This document shows positions 46,501 to 56,360 of a stretch of DNA of 64,000 bases, piece by piece. Where the stretch lies: the NCBI RefSeq assembly GCF_035582795.1, contig NC_134366.1, forward strand, positions 31,543,661-31,607,660, in the 5' to 3' direction. Numbering within the stretch: position 1 is the stretch's first letter; every line of letters starts with the position of its first letter. The notes under the pieces are model-generated. The model had not been told where the DNA came from and ran no database searches. It saw only the letters and a list, made by a program, of their open reading frames with translations. Origin of the DNA: Mycteria americana. Taxonomy: Eukaryota; Chordata; Aves; Ciconiiformes; Ciconiidae. The translations under genes and the position numbers were made by a program.

Positions 46501-48152
46501 TGAAATCTCAACTGGATAGAATTCAAAACTATTTAGAATAACTCTGGCATACAAAAAAACTCTGAAGTGTCCATGGCTTTCCTGGGGAAAAAAATATTGG
46601 GGAAAAAATAAAGCTCTTGGAACCAGTGCTGTAACTGGCAAGATTTTCGAATAGTAGCATTGAGTAGCCCAGCATTCTCAGCAAAAGAGTGTATTCGACT
46701 CAAGTCAGTAGTTCTAGAAAAAAACAAAAATAGTGTCACAAACTCAGGGTGGGGAGGAACCTGTTGCTGTGGTGAATATAAGTAAAGATGTCTGATCACT
46801 ATAAGACCATTGAAGAAAATACACAACCCCAGGCTGTGAAGCTCAAATGTAGTATCACGCATTGAACACTTTTGCATTTCTCATGGTGCAGAAGGCTTAC
46901 CTCATATACTGAAGGACTAAGGTAGGAGGTATTTTTCCATTTATTAAAGAAACATCTGTGCTGGTTTTTTTACCACCAGCTGCTTAGTGAAGTAGGGGTA
47001 AGGAGGCTGGAAACCAAGGGTACCTGCAAAAATAATGCTTTCTTCTACTCTTTAAAACTGCCCCATAACTAGTTGTGCCTGGGTTTGGATTTTGGGACTA
47101 GAAACTTTGTATCATAGGAAGACAGGATCTATGCTTATCCTTCATTAATTACATGTGGCTATTAAATGAACAATCAGTATGGTAGAGAGTTTTGCGATAC
47201 AAGTCCTTAATACACAGATGCTGTTGGGGTCATCAGCCGTCCTGCTGTTCCACCTGACCTCAGGAAGAAGGTGTGCTACTCGCACAACCACACATACAGA
47301 AGGTGGTCAGGCTGTTCCCTGTGCTCTGCAAACCTGGAGTCACTGCCGTTACAGCCATCTTGTCAGAGGATGAAGCAACTAGAATTCACAGAACTTAAAA
47401 GGTGGAGATTATAATTTTAGTCACCCTGAGACAACACTTGCTCAGTATGACTAGGAAAATTTATGAGCTAGTACCACTTTTTTTCAGCTAACACACCTAA
47501 CAGCATTCAAGATGCGACTCAGTGTGACTGGCAGTATCAAAGAACAAGGCTTTTTGTTTGTTAGCCTGCTATATGGCATAAAGTTTATTTATGAAAATGA
47601 AAACAGTAAAATGTATATGTTAGACTTCATGTGAAGGTATGTATGAAATGAGAATAGGTTTAATTAACTGGCCTAATCAGAGTGGTAACTTAAATTGTAA
47701 CACACAGTGACTCCATCTCCTACTGCTCTAAGCTTTGTTATTTATTGTGAGGAAATTAGATTTTCTACCACCAACTACTTTTTAATAATCAAAGCAAAAT
47801 AATTCATGCAGCATATAAGTTATCATAAAAGAATTCAGCAGACGTAGCAAAGATGATAAAAGGCTTCTTTGTGCAAAACATTTTGTATGTCAATTTAAGA
47901 GCCAGTCTTAAGAGCAAACCTTCATGTGTTGCAATTTGTCAGCTATTTCATTGTTACTGCTTATTTTCAAGGGGGTTCTCAAAATCCATGGTGAAAGTGC
48001 TATAGTATTTTATGTAGGAACTTGATCTTCTTTTAGAACCATATAACGTCATCTCAAAGCAGTACTTTTTAGGCCTACTCTTATATCTAGGGTATAGGTG
48101 AACAGGACTAACTTCAGTTTTTAAATCTACAACCAAGCTACACTTGGTTACT

Positions 48153-48181
48153 GTAATAATAATAAACATTATTATTATTAC
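48153..48181. repeat. AAT-type inverted repeat (13-bp arms)
   Basis: Arms GTAATAATAATAA (48153-48165) and its exact reverse complement (48169-48181) are separated by three bases. It is simple-sequence in nature. Confidence 0.85.
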
Positions 48182-49770
48182 ACATACATTAATACGTATT
48201 ACCGTAGCCTAGGTTTGTCATGTCATTGTACTGAAATGCAATTGATTTTCTCTTTTATATACATGGAGAAATCTGCTCGGTTTCCACATGGAGCAGCAAG
48301 AATTGGTGGTGTGAGGTGGCTAACATGTCTCTTCCATGAAGACAGAGGTGTTGGGATCCCATCACTATATGCCAGCTACCTGTAGCTGGCAGTGCATCAT
48401 CCTTGCAATAATTTCATTCTCCTCATGACTTCATTCCTTTGTGTTTTACAACTAATTCAGCTCCATGATGCAGCTGGTTTCTTTCTCTCCCTCCTCTGCA
48501 TCTGCTCATATTTTCTTCTGTCCTTTACTGTTCTATAGTTCTGGCCGTATCCCTCTGCATCTGCAGTATATGGGATTTGGTTCGTTTGTCTTATGCTTCC
48601 CTTTTCATTTGATTTGCATGCTACTCACAACATGTGGTGTTATTAAAAAAAAACTGCTAAGGTGATTAGCTATTGAACTGGATAATAAATGTCATTAGCC
48701 TGTTCTACAGAATGATGGTATTTAGCCAAAACAAAAGGAGTATTGTGCTTATCTGGCCAAGGAAATTCAACCCCCCTGGCTTCGCTTTGGAAAGAATTTC
48801 TCATCTGCTGTGTCACTAGATGTGCTTGTATAACAACAGTCTCATCTACTTGAATGGAATTTACCTTTAAAATGAGCAGCACTAAATGAAAGCTCTGGTT
48901 TAATGTCTTGGTACAGTGAAACTCTCATGAAATGCTAGCTTTTAACTTCCATTAATTGCTATCTACATATGAAAGACGATTTATTGTGAAATACACGTGC
49001 AGCCTTGCAAGTGGACATTTGATGATCTTTTGCATCTTTGTTGTTATCTGGGTACCGTGAGATAGCTCCTGCAGCACATGAGGTGGTATGTATTAAAAGG
49101 AAACCTAAGTCTCTGTTGGATAATAATATTAAAATTTCCAAGTCTTCTCTTTCCACTCTGTACTGATTCTTTCTTGGCAACGTTTACAAACCTCTCTTGC
49201 CACTATCAGTTTCATGGTCCATATCCCTAACAAGGACTATCTATGTTTCATAGAGGTAGTTAATGGCTGCAGCTTTAACCTGCCCTGAACCAAAATTATT
49301 CCTGGACCATTTAGGAATTAAAAAAAATCCTATTTTACCACAATGAAGAAGCCACACGCTATGCAGGTGCTGCTTCTTTTTCTTGAAACACAAAAGTTTG
49401 TCCCAGGCTACCTTTTCTGTGTGGAAAATATATGTAGACTATATGTACAAAACATATGTAGAAAATAATATATTACCATTTACCCTGGTAAATTGGTATC
49501 AAAGAAAGGGGAAAAGGTTTTTAGCCCAGAGGAGCTGAAGTTGCAGTTGTTTTCATGAGGCAAGGAATGCTGAGCCAGAAAGAACTCAGAAATGTAGACA
49601 AGTTAGATAGGAAGTGAGAAAAGTATCAGTAGGCGAAATGACCCCGACACAGAAATTAGGCACCTCCTTATTTTGCATCACAAAGTCTGCACATGGCTCG
49701 ATCCTTTTTCCATTCAGTTTCCTCATACGTGCATCTTGCAGTTATTGTCACCTATCATCTAATAACAGCG

Positions 49771-49783
49771 CCCCCCCCCCCCC
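49771..49783. repeat. C13 homopolymer
   Basis: Thirteen uninterrupted C bases lie in the intergenic region. Confidence 0.9.
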
Positions 49784-52595
49784 ATTTAGCTACATAATTA
49801 AAAAGAAAGTAAGTATACTTCCTGCTGTACACAACCTTCATTCAAGGCTTCTACAGGATAATCAAAGCCTTGCTTCACCCTTACCTTCAATTATCAGAGG
49901 TTGAATGTGTCAGCTTTCTTACACTCCCACTAATTTAGATACCATTACTGCCTTCATAACACCTGGAACACCTGCCCAGTCTGCACGTTTGACTTCTAAA
50001 GTAGCATGAAGTGTATGGGAGGAGTTGATCAACTTAGATTGTTATTTAATAGCTGTTTTGCAGAAATGCCTACAGGCATTAATTAAGATCAAGGTGCTAA
50101 ACACTAAAAAGACTTACAATGAAAAATAGTCCCTGCCCCACAGAGTTCATAATTCACTTTACAGCAAGTTATAACAGGTGGATGAGATAAATTAACTGTA
50201 GGGAGGGAAAGAGACGTAGAACAATCTTCATCTCCAAGCATTTTCTGGACAGTGTGGATCATTTTCATGTATATATTTACAAATACAGATATGCTCATTT
50301 TGCTGAAGATGCTCATTTCTCTCTAATCTTAAAATGATCTCCCTGATGTCAAAAACTCTTCTGCCATAGAAACACATAATCTATGACATTCCTTCTCCAC
50401 CTAGTGAGTTGGATATGCTATACTCTAGAAAACCATCAGTTCTGTATCCCTCCCTTTTCAAGGGCACCGAAATCTGTTACTATGTATTGACTGCTTTTCA
50501 GCAGAGCAAGAGAGAAAGGCAATCTTTCCGCATTTTATGTTTAAAATTAAAATACCTCCAATAAAAGTAGGAGCTGGCCCATATCCCTCCGTGTGGAATT
50601 AATCATAAAATATGTTATTATAAAGCTGTGTTAAAGTGTGAACAGATCCTGTTAACAATCAGACATTAAAGTTTAGAAGACTGTAATATCTAATAGGCTT
50701 ATTTTTTCATTAAAAATAGGGAATACTTAATTTTGTAGGTGGAGATAAAGGTCAATTTGATTTATTTCAGCTTGTCAAGTTTTATGAATAAATCTATTAT
50801 CTCTAGTAATATTCCTTAACAAGGTATTTCTATCTGGTTTCCACCAATTTTAAATTACTGAAAACCATCCATGAAATAATTAAGGCCCACTTTTACTGTC
50901 ACTATAACTGCTTTTCTATTACATTGTATGCTGTGCAGTTCTTCATACTATGCAAAAGTAGTGTAAAATACTGCCAAATCAGAAACCTTACTAGTTGGCC
51001 TTAGGGGGGGTAATAACTTACCTCTACTTTTCCATAGATGTAGGCTGCTTCCTCCAAAGAGAGTCATCTGCAAGATCAGGATGTAAATAACTAACAAAAA
51101 TAAAAGCAGTGAAACATTAATCTCAGATGTAAGCAAATGAGAATTCTGCTATTTTTAGTAGGACTATAATGGGTATCTTAACACTTTAATAACATGAAAC
51201 CTTGCCTACAGCACACTGGGGAATTTTTGTTGCTATACAATGTCATTTTACTATTAAATTACTTCTCTTTTATACATCATAATTCTTTATATTTTAAATC
51301 ACAAAGTACAATGCTTTCAAAGGAAAAAAAGAAATATGATTGCCAGAATATTCTTAAAAATTCATCCCTTTTCAGCAGCCACATCAAGAAATTTGAAAGT
51401 CCTCTAGAAAAAATGCAAGGTCAATTTATTGGTTTTATTGGAGCCCAGCTGGTCAAAGACTTGGCTAATCGTAGTACAAAGTAGAGAAAACATACACTTG
51501 GAACAGTAGACTTCAGTAGCATAATAGCTTTAGTTAGCAGTTAAACATATGCTTTTATCAAAAAGATTGATTTAATTTTTATCTAACTAAAGGTTATAGA
51601 TGAAGACTTCTAGTATGCCCTGCTCTGAAGTCAGCATATCTTATCCTTTTGTGTGCTATTGGTATTTGACACTGAGCTGGTGTCCATCCAACACAGGCAG
51701 AAGTAGCCATCTACACTGCCACAGCTGTATAAAAACTACAGTGGCAAACGCAGTAAGTGAATAGAGCAGTGGGAAGGAACAGAATGATGGAGAGACAGCA
51801 AGAATATCTGAGACAAAATATTCCCCCAGGCCTCCTCTAAAACCTGTATGCTCTGGAAACAGTAGCATGCGAAAATGTCTTATTAGACACTAGTAATTAG
51901 TTCTGACTTTGAAAGACTTCACTACTCAAATCAGGCTTAGATATTAAAATGCAGAATTACTTAACATATCCTTGTGCTGTGGAAAACCTTCCTTGTAACT
52001 AAGCTCGGTGACGTTTATGTTCATTCAGACCTGAGCACTGCTGCTATCTCTACATGTCAGGCACCTAACAGGACGATTTCATCCACTGTTATTCTCAGCT
52101 CCTCCCGGGCTGTTTGTCTCCTGCTTCATGGGGACAAGCGAAAGGCAAGAAGAGTACGGTAAGAACATACGGCCGGGCTTGGGGCCTTGGACCACTCACT
52201 CTTATTTATGCAACGTCATCAAGAAACCCTGCTCACAGCACTTCCCTCCTCTCTAACTTCGCCCGCATTAGTGTCTGCAGAGGTCCCAGGTGGTGGGGGC
52301 AAGGCAGCCAACGGGCTTTTCCTCAGGTGCCGAGACACGACGATGGCCTAGAGCCTGGGATACTTGCTGCATCACTCCAACAGCTCAGGAGCTGTGAGGC
52401 AATTTATTGAGACTCTGACTGCCACACCCCAGCCTCCCTGGGCAGTGCTCTTCACCCGGGCCTCCCCAGAACCGCTCCGAGGAGGGCGCCAGGGGAACAC
52501 AAACCCCGCCATGGCGGCATCTCCTCAGCGCCCCTACCCGCCGGGGCGGGGCGGGGGGCGGGCGGGCGGAGCCCCGCGAGCGCAGGCCGCGGCGG

Positions 52596-52603
52596 GTCAC
52601 GTG
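52596..52603. promoter_or_regulatory. E-box GTCACGTG
   Basis: GTCACGTG in the CpG island fits the USF/TFE-type palindromic E-box. Confidence 0.5.
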
Positions 52604-52655
52604 GGCAGGGCCGCCGCGGGGGGAAGGCCGCCCGCGAGCTACCGCTTTGAAGCCC

Positions 52656-52668
52656 GTTGCTAGGCGAC
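52656..52668. promoter_or_regulatory. RFX-type X-box
   Basis: GTTGCTAGGCGAC closely matches the imperfect palindrome recognised by RFX factors (GTTGCC-N-GGCAAC type). It lies about 1.2 kb upstream of the ARL4A start codon. Function is inferred from the motif only. Confidence 0.55.
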
Positions 52669-52715
52669 GGCAGGGCGCGCGGCGCCCGCGGGAGCGGCCG
52701 GTGGTAGGGGAGGGA

Positions 52716-52724
52716 TGACGCAAC
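52716..52724. promoter_or_regulatory. CRE/C-EBP-like element TGACGCAAC
   Basis: TGACG followed by CAAC combines a CRE half-site with a C/EBP-like half. Motif evidence only. Confidence 0.35.
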
Positions 52725-52942
52725 GGCCGGGCGAGCGGCGCAGCCTCAGCGGCGCCCGGTTGCCCCCCGCGCCGGGCGGCTTTCCTGCGGGCTTCCAGCG
52801 GGAACGGGCGGCCGCAGAAGGGCGTTGCCGCCGGCCCCGCCGCGGGCCCCGCCCCCTCGGCAGTGGCGCAGCCGCGCTGTGAGGCGCCACCGAGCCGCCT
52901 CCCAGGCCGCTAGGGGGCGGGGCTGGAGTGACAGCACCACAG

Positions 52943-52947
52943 CCAAT
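52943..52947 (+). promoter_or_regulatory. CCAAT box
   Basis: AGCCAATGAGCGG is a good NF-Y-type site (AGCCAATGAG). Confidence 0.5.
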
Positions 52948-53282
52948 GAGCGGACGCGCCTCCGGGAAAGGGGCGGGGCGCTACGGCCGCGGGGCGCTGC
53001 CGCCGGCCCGCCGCAGGGGGCGGGAGACTGCTGGTGCCGCCCGCCCGTTGGGGCAGGGGCTGGCGCGTGGGCGGAGGGCGCGGCAGCAGTGGCTCTCCCC
53101 GCGGGGGCCGTGTGAGGCAGTGACTCCGCCCCGCGGGGGGCGGAGGGAGGAGCGGGGTCGCTCAGGCAGGGCGTGGGCGGAGAGCGGAGCGGGCGCGGCC
53201 TCTTCCCGGGGCGCGCTCGGCCCCAGCGTTCGCTTGAGGACGGTAAAAATCGGGTTCTCCGATGAGTGGCCGGTGCCGCCGG

Positions 53283-53287
53283 CCAAT
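53283..53287 (+). promoter_or_regulatory. ARL4A: CCAAT box
   Basis: GGCCAATAGG is the first of two closely spaced forward CCAAT boxes just upstream of the inferred ARL4A start region. Confidence 0.55.
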
Positions 53288-53335
53288 AGGCGAGGCGGAG
53301 CGCGCCCTCCTCCCCGCCCCCGCCGCGCGGCGGGG

Positions 53336-53340
53336 CCAAT
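53336..53340 (+). promoter_or_regulatory. ARL4A: CCAAT box with adjacent GC boxes
   Basis: GGCCAATGGGGGGCGCGGGGC lies 53 bp after the previous CCAAT box and is followed by GC boxes. It is the most promoter-proximal of the three. Confidence 0.55.
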
Positions 53341-53541
53341 GGGGGGCGCGGGGCGGGGCGCGCGGGGCTAGGCGCGGGCTGGGAGGCGCCTCGCCGCCAG
53401 ATGCGGGGGAGTCGCGGCGACGGCGGCGGTAGCAGCAGCAGCAGCGGTGGCGCGTGCGGCAGTGGCGGCGTGCGGGCATGGGGGCGCGGGCTGCGCTCGT
53501 CTCGCCGCGCTGAGGGACGTGCCCGCCGGCGGGGCCAAGCG

Positions 53542-53800
53542 GTAGGCGAGGGGCGGCGGCTGGCGGGGTGGCGGCGGCGGTGGCGGTGGTGGTGAGGGGC
53601 GCAGGTGCCCGGCGAGCTGCAGTGCCGGTAGCGGCCGCCGCCGCTGGGCCGGGCGGGGGACGTGTGGCGTTCCGCGTCGCGCTGCCCGCGGCCGTCTCCG
53701 CAGCCGGGGCGGCGGCTGTGGCCGGCACGTTGTGGCCGCGAAACCCCGGCCGTGGCGCAGGGGGTCAGCCGTGGGCTAACGTCGCTTGTGTCATTGGCAG
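53542..53800 (+). other. ARL4A: Inferred short intron in the ARL4A 5'UTR
   Basis: A plausible donor (CG|gtaggc) is at 53542. A good acceptor (tgtcattggcag) ends at 53800, and a CTAAC branch-point match lies 20 bases upstream of it (53776-53780). The 259-bp intron would leave a noncoding first exon and place the whole reading frame in the second exon. Other donors in the island are possible. Confidence 0.5.
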
Positions 53801-53884
53801 GATCCGAGCCTAGTGCGGCGGCGAGCGTAGCCGAGGGAGCCGGCCTCTGCTCGTGGCAGCCTGCTGTCACCTTCCCTTCTGGCA

Positions 53885-54487
53885 ATGGGGAATGGACTCT
53901 CGGACCAGACGCCCATTCTCTCCAGCCTGCCTTCTTTCCAGAGTTTCCACATTGTCATCCTGGGACTAGACTCCGCTGGAAAGACGACCGTGCTTTACAG
54001 ACTGCAGTTCAATGAGTTCGTCAACACTGTCCCCACTAAAGGATTTAATACGGAGAAAATCAAAGTGACGCTGGGCAACTCGAAAACAGTCACTTTCCAC
54101 TTCTGGGATGTGGGCGGCCAGGAGAAGCTAAGGCCGCTGTGGAAGTCGTACACAAGGTGCACCGATGGCATCGTGTTTGTGGTGGACTCTGTCGATGTTG
54201 AGAGAATGGAGGAGGCCAAAACAGAACTTCATAAAATTACTAGGATATCTGAAAATCAAGGAGTGCCTGTCCTTATCATTGCTAACAAGCAGGACTTGAG
54301 GAACTCTCTCTCCCTTTCTGAAATAGAGAAAATGTTAGCAATGAGTGAGCTGAGTTCTTCGACTCCCTGGCATTTGCAGCCTACCTGTGCAATCATTGGA
54401 GATGGACTCAAAGAGGGACTGGAGAAACTACATGATATGATAATTAAGCGAAGGAAAATGTTGAGGCAGCAGAAAAAGAAGAGATGA
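53885..54487 (+). CDS. ARL4A: ADP-ribosylation factor-like GTPase 4A, complete, single coding exon
   Basis: ARL4A is a small GTPase of the Arf-like family found at the plasma membrane and nucleus. In mammals it recruits cytohesin-type Arf6 exchange factors and affects actin remodelling. The 200-codon frame is intact. Visible are the N-myristoylation start MGNGLSDQ (Gly2), the P-loop GLDSAGKTT (residues 27-35), the switch I Thr in [10 protein letters not shown] (Thr51), switch [13 protein letters not shown] (74-84), the guanine-specificity NKQD (134-137), and a lysine/arginine-rich tail [13 protein letters not shown]. That tail is typical of ARL4 proteins and acts in membrane binding and nuclear import. 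As I recall, human ARL4A has GLDCAGKT and bird Ser30 matches ARL4C, but overall the match is to ARL4A rather than ARL4C or ARL4D. The ATG has a strong context (G at -3, G at +4). SCIN lies upstream on the same strand, as in mammals. Confidence 0.98.
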   Translation: MGNGLSDQTPILSSLPSFQSFHIVILGLDSAGKTTVLYRLQFNEFVNTVPTKGFNTEKIKVTLGNSKTVTFHFWDVGGQEKLRPLWKSYTRCTDGIVFVVDSVDVERMEEAKTELHKITRISENQGVPVLIIANKQDLRNSLSLSEIEKMLAMSELSSSTPWHLQPTCAIIGDGLKEGLEKLHDMIIKRRKMLRQQKKKR

Positions 54488-54784
54488 GTTCTATTTTGAC
54501 CTTTCTATTTTAGAGTAGTTACATGGTCAAAATTTGACATAAGACAGCTTCCAAACCCAGGCCTGCTTGTTTGGATGCTGTTAAGCTTAGTTACGTTAAA
54601 CAATCAGTTGCACAACCTTACCATGTGGAAGGCTGTGCAGTTATGGAACTTTCTTTTTTTTTTTTTTTAACTAGTCTCTTCTGAGTTTTATGGCTCTGCA
54701 TTATTTCAGAAGCCCTAATAGATGATGTAATACTATCAGGAAATGGATGGGTGGGTATATGTGACATGGATGTCTAAATAGCCA

Positions 54785-54790
54785 AATAAA
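54785..54790 (+). terminator. ARL4A: Candidate proximal ARL4A polyadenylation signal
   Basis: AATAAA lies about 300 bases after the stop codon, followed by a GTGTTGTATT-type G/T-rich stretch. Confidence 0.5.
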
Positions 54791-56205
54791 ATGAGGGGTT
54801 TCTGCTTAGTGTTGTATTCATATGTTTGAGGGTGCCCTCTGCAAGCAATTTGCATTGAAGGTGTTCTGTGTTTTTAAACTTCTAATGCTCGTAAGTGGAG
54901 TGTTTAGGTGAACATTATACAGCTTTAAAAACATGTATGAAGCTAGTAACCCATTATTTCGAGAGGCTGTTTTTTATCTTGTTTGAGGATTTCTATGAAA
55001 GCTTGGCTACATGTGTAGTTTTTTTTAATTTGGCACTTTTTGGAATTGAATCATGTTCAGTTCAAATACTTGAAATTTAAGTGCTGTGGATTCTTCGACT
55101 GATAAAAGAAAGACTTTTCGACAAGTAAAAAATGTAAACAACACGCTGGAGCATGGAAAAGTGGTTTCCCAACATATAGCATGTTTTTGGTATGTAAGGT
55201 TTTTATTTTTTAGAAGTAGCCATTCATCATAATACAGTGCTAATCAGGTTTAAACTATTACTCAAAATTAGTAATTTATTTCTAAATGATGAGTATTATG
55301 TCCTCCTACTATCAAGTTAAAAGTAAATTAATTGCAGTAAAGGAGCTATAAAGAGCAGCTCTGGCTGCTGTGTTTCTAACCAGTGCAGCATTCTTTGCTC
55401 TACTGGTGATTTTTCTGGCAATAGAACAAAATTATAATGAAGTAAAGATGGAGTTAAAATTAGCAGAGCACATCTTGTATCTCCCCAAAATACCCCATTT
55501 TATTAAAGTGGTATTGCTATGTCACTTTCAACGTATGCTTTTTTTATCGTGACTCTTCAAGTATTTTGTGGTTAGGAATGTAATAATGCTTTATACACTC
55601 AAAACATTTGACACTACCGGGGTCAGGGGAGGGGGGGAGTGGGGGAAGAAGATCTTAAAGATGGGCCTGTGTTCTGCTTTAATTATGCTTTAAGCTGTTT
55701 TTGTTTGCAGAGTGTGCAAACAGTGTTAACTGGGCAGGATAGTGCTTGACGGAAAAGGGAGGGTAGTTTTTCTTACTGGTACAGAGCTTCAAGTGACTCT
55801 TTAGATACTTGGGTAGCAATTAAAAGGGCTAAAACAGAGCCTGGATTTTTAAGACTAACTTTAGTGGTGCTGTAAAAATTCATCAGAATGTTAGATTCTC
55901 TTTAAACTTTTGTTGGAAATACCGGATTAAAAAAAAAGTAAAAAAAAAAACCAAGCAAAATCTATTTCCTCCTTTTACTCAACCAGCAAAGTAATACATT
56001 TTTCTTACCTGCTGCCATGTATCAGGAGGATGACAGCTACAAACCTGAATGTCAGTCAGTGTAACTTAGATATGTTTGAAAAAAAATAATCTAACTTTTT
56101 AACCAGCAGCTGTTCATCCAGGAGGTAACCAAAAATGCACTTTAGTGTCTTCAATAACTGAAAGTGACAGCTGTTTTTTTTTTAATGACATCTTGGTCCT
56201 TTTTG

Positions 56206-56211
56206 AATAAA
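56206..56211 (+). terminator. ARL4A: Candidate distal ARL4A polyadenylation signal
   Basis: AATAAA lies about 1.7 kb after the stop, followed by TTTTGTATGTTGGTT. Another AATAAA at 56335 is an alternative. Confidence 0.45.
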
Positions 56212-56360
56212 CTGAAGTAGCTTCCAGTGGAGCTTTTGTATGTTGGTTATATATGTACCTGCACTGGTGACATTGTAAGTCACTTACTCAAGTAATGTCT
56301 ATATTTATAGAGATGTGGATGACTTCTAAACCTTAATAAACAATTCAAAACAAGTCTGCA

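Larger units (their letters stand above)
39606..52449. other. SCIN-ARL4A intergenic region
   Basis: This is about 12.8 kb of mostly A+T-rich DNA. All open frames are short and match no protein I recognise. I see only simple features: CT/GA tracts near 40550-40580, an A14 run at 41415-41428, an AAT hairpin at 48153-48181 and a C13 run at 49771-49783. The stretch around 50560-50900 is A+T-rich and dense in homeobox-like TAAT words, so it could contain conserved regulatory DNA, but I cannot test conservation here. Confidence 0.7.
52450..53880 (+). promoter_or_regulatory. ARL4A: CpG island promoter of ARL4A
   Basis: About 1.4 kb of very G+C-rich, CpG-dense sequence ends at the ARL4A start codon and contrasts sharply with the A+T-rich flanks. 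It contains an E-box, an RFX-type X-box, a TGACGCAA element, three forward CCAAT boxes (52943, 53283, 53336) and many GGGCGG GC boxes. There is no TATA box. This is the usual architecture of a housekeeping-type or broadly expressed vertebrate promoter. The two CCAAT boxes at 53283 and 53336 suggest transcription starts near 53370-53440. The island's length upstream would allow a divergent noncoding transcript, but none can be shown from sequence alone. Confidence 0.88.
54488..56360 (+). other. ARL4A: ARL4A 3' untranslated region (extent uncertain)
   Basis: This A+T-rich noncoding sequence follows the ARL4A stop. AATAAA signals lie at 54785-54790, 56206-56211 and 56335-56340, so 3'UTRs of about 0.3 kb or 1.7-1.85 kb are possible. 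A T15 run occurs at 54654-54668. The first two signals are followed by G/T-rich sequence. Confidence 0.5.

Noticed and set aside
53162..53728. 188-codon minus-strand frame in the CpG island
   Set aside because: Alanine/arginine-rich composition artefact in the same island as the longer minus-strand frame, with no domain.
52746..53885. 379-codon open frame on the minus strand across the CpG island
   Set aside because: The product is low-complexity Pro/Ala/Arg-rich and comes from G+C-rich DNA lacking stop codons. It overlaps the ARL4A promoter and resembles no protein family.
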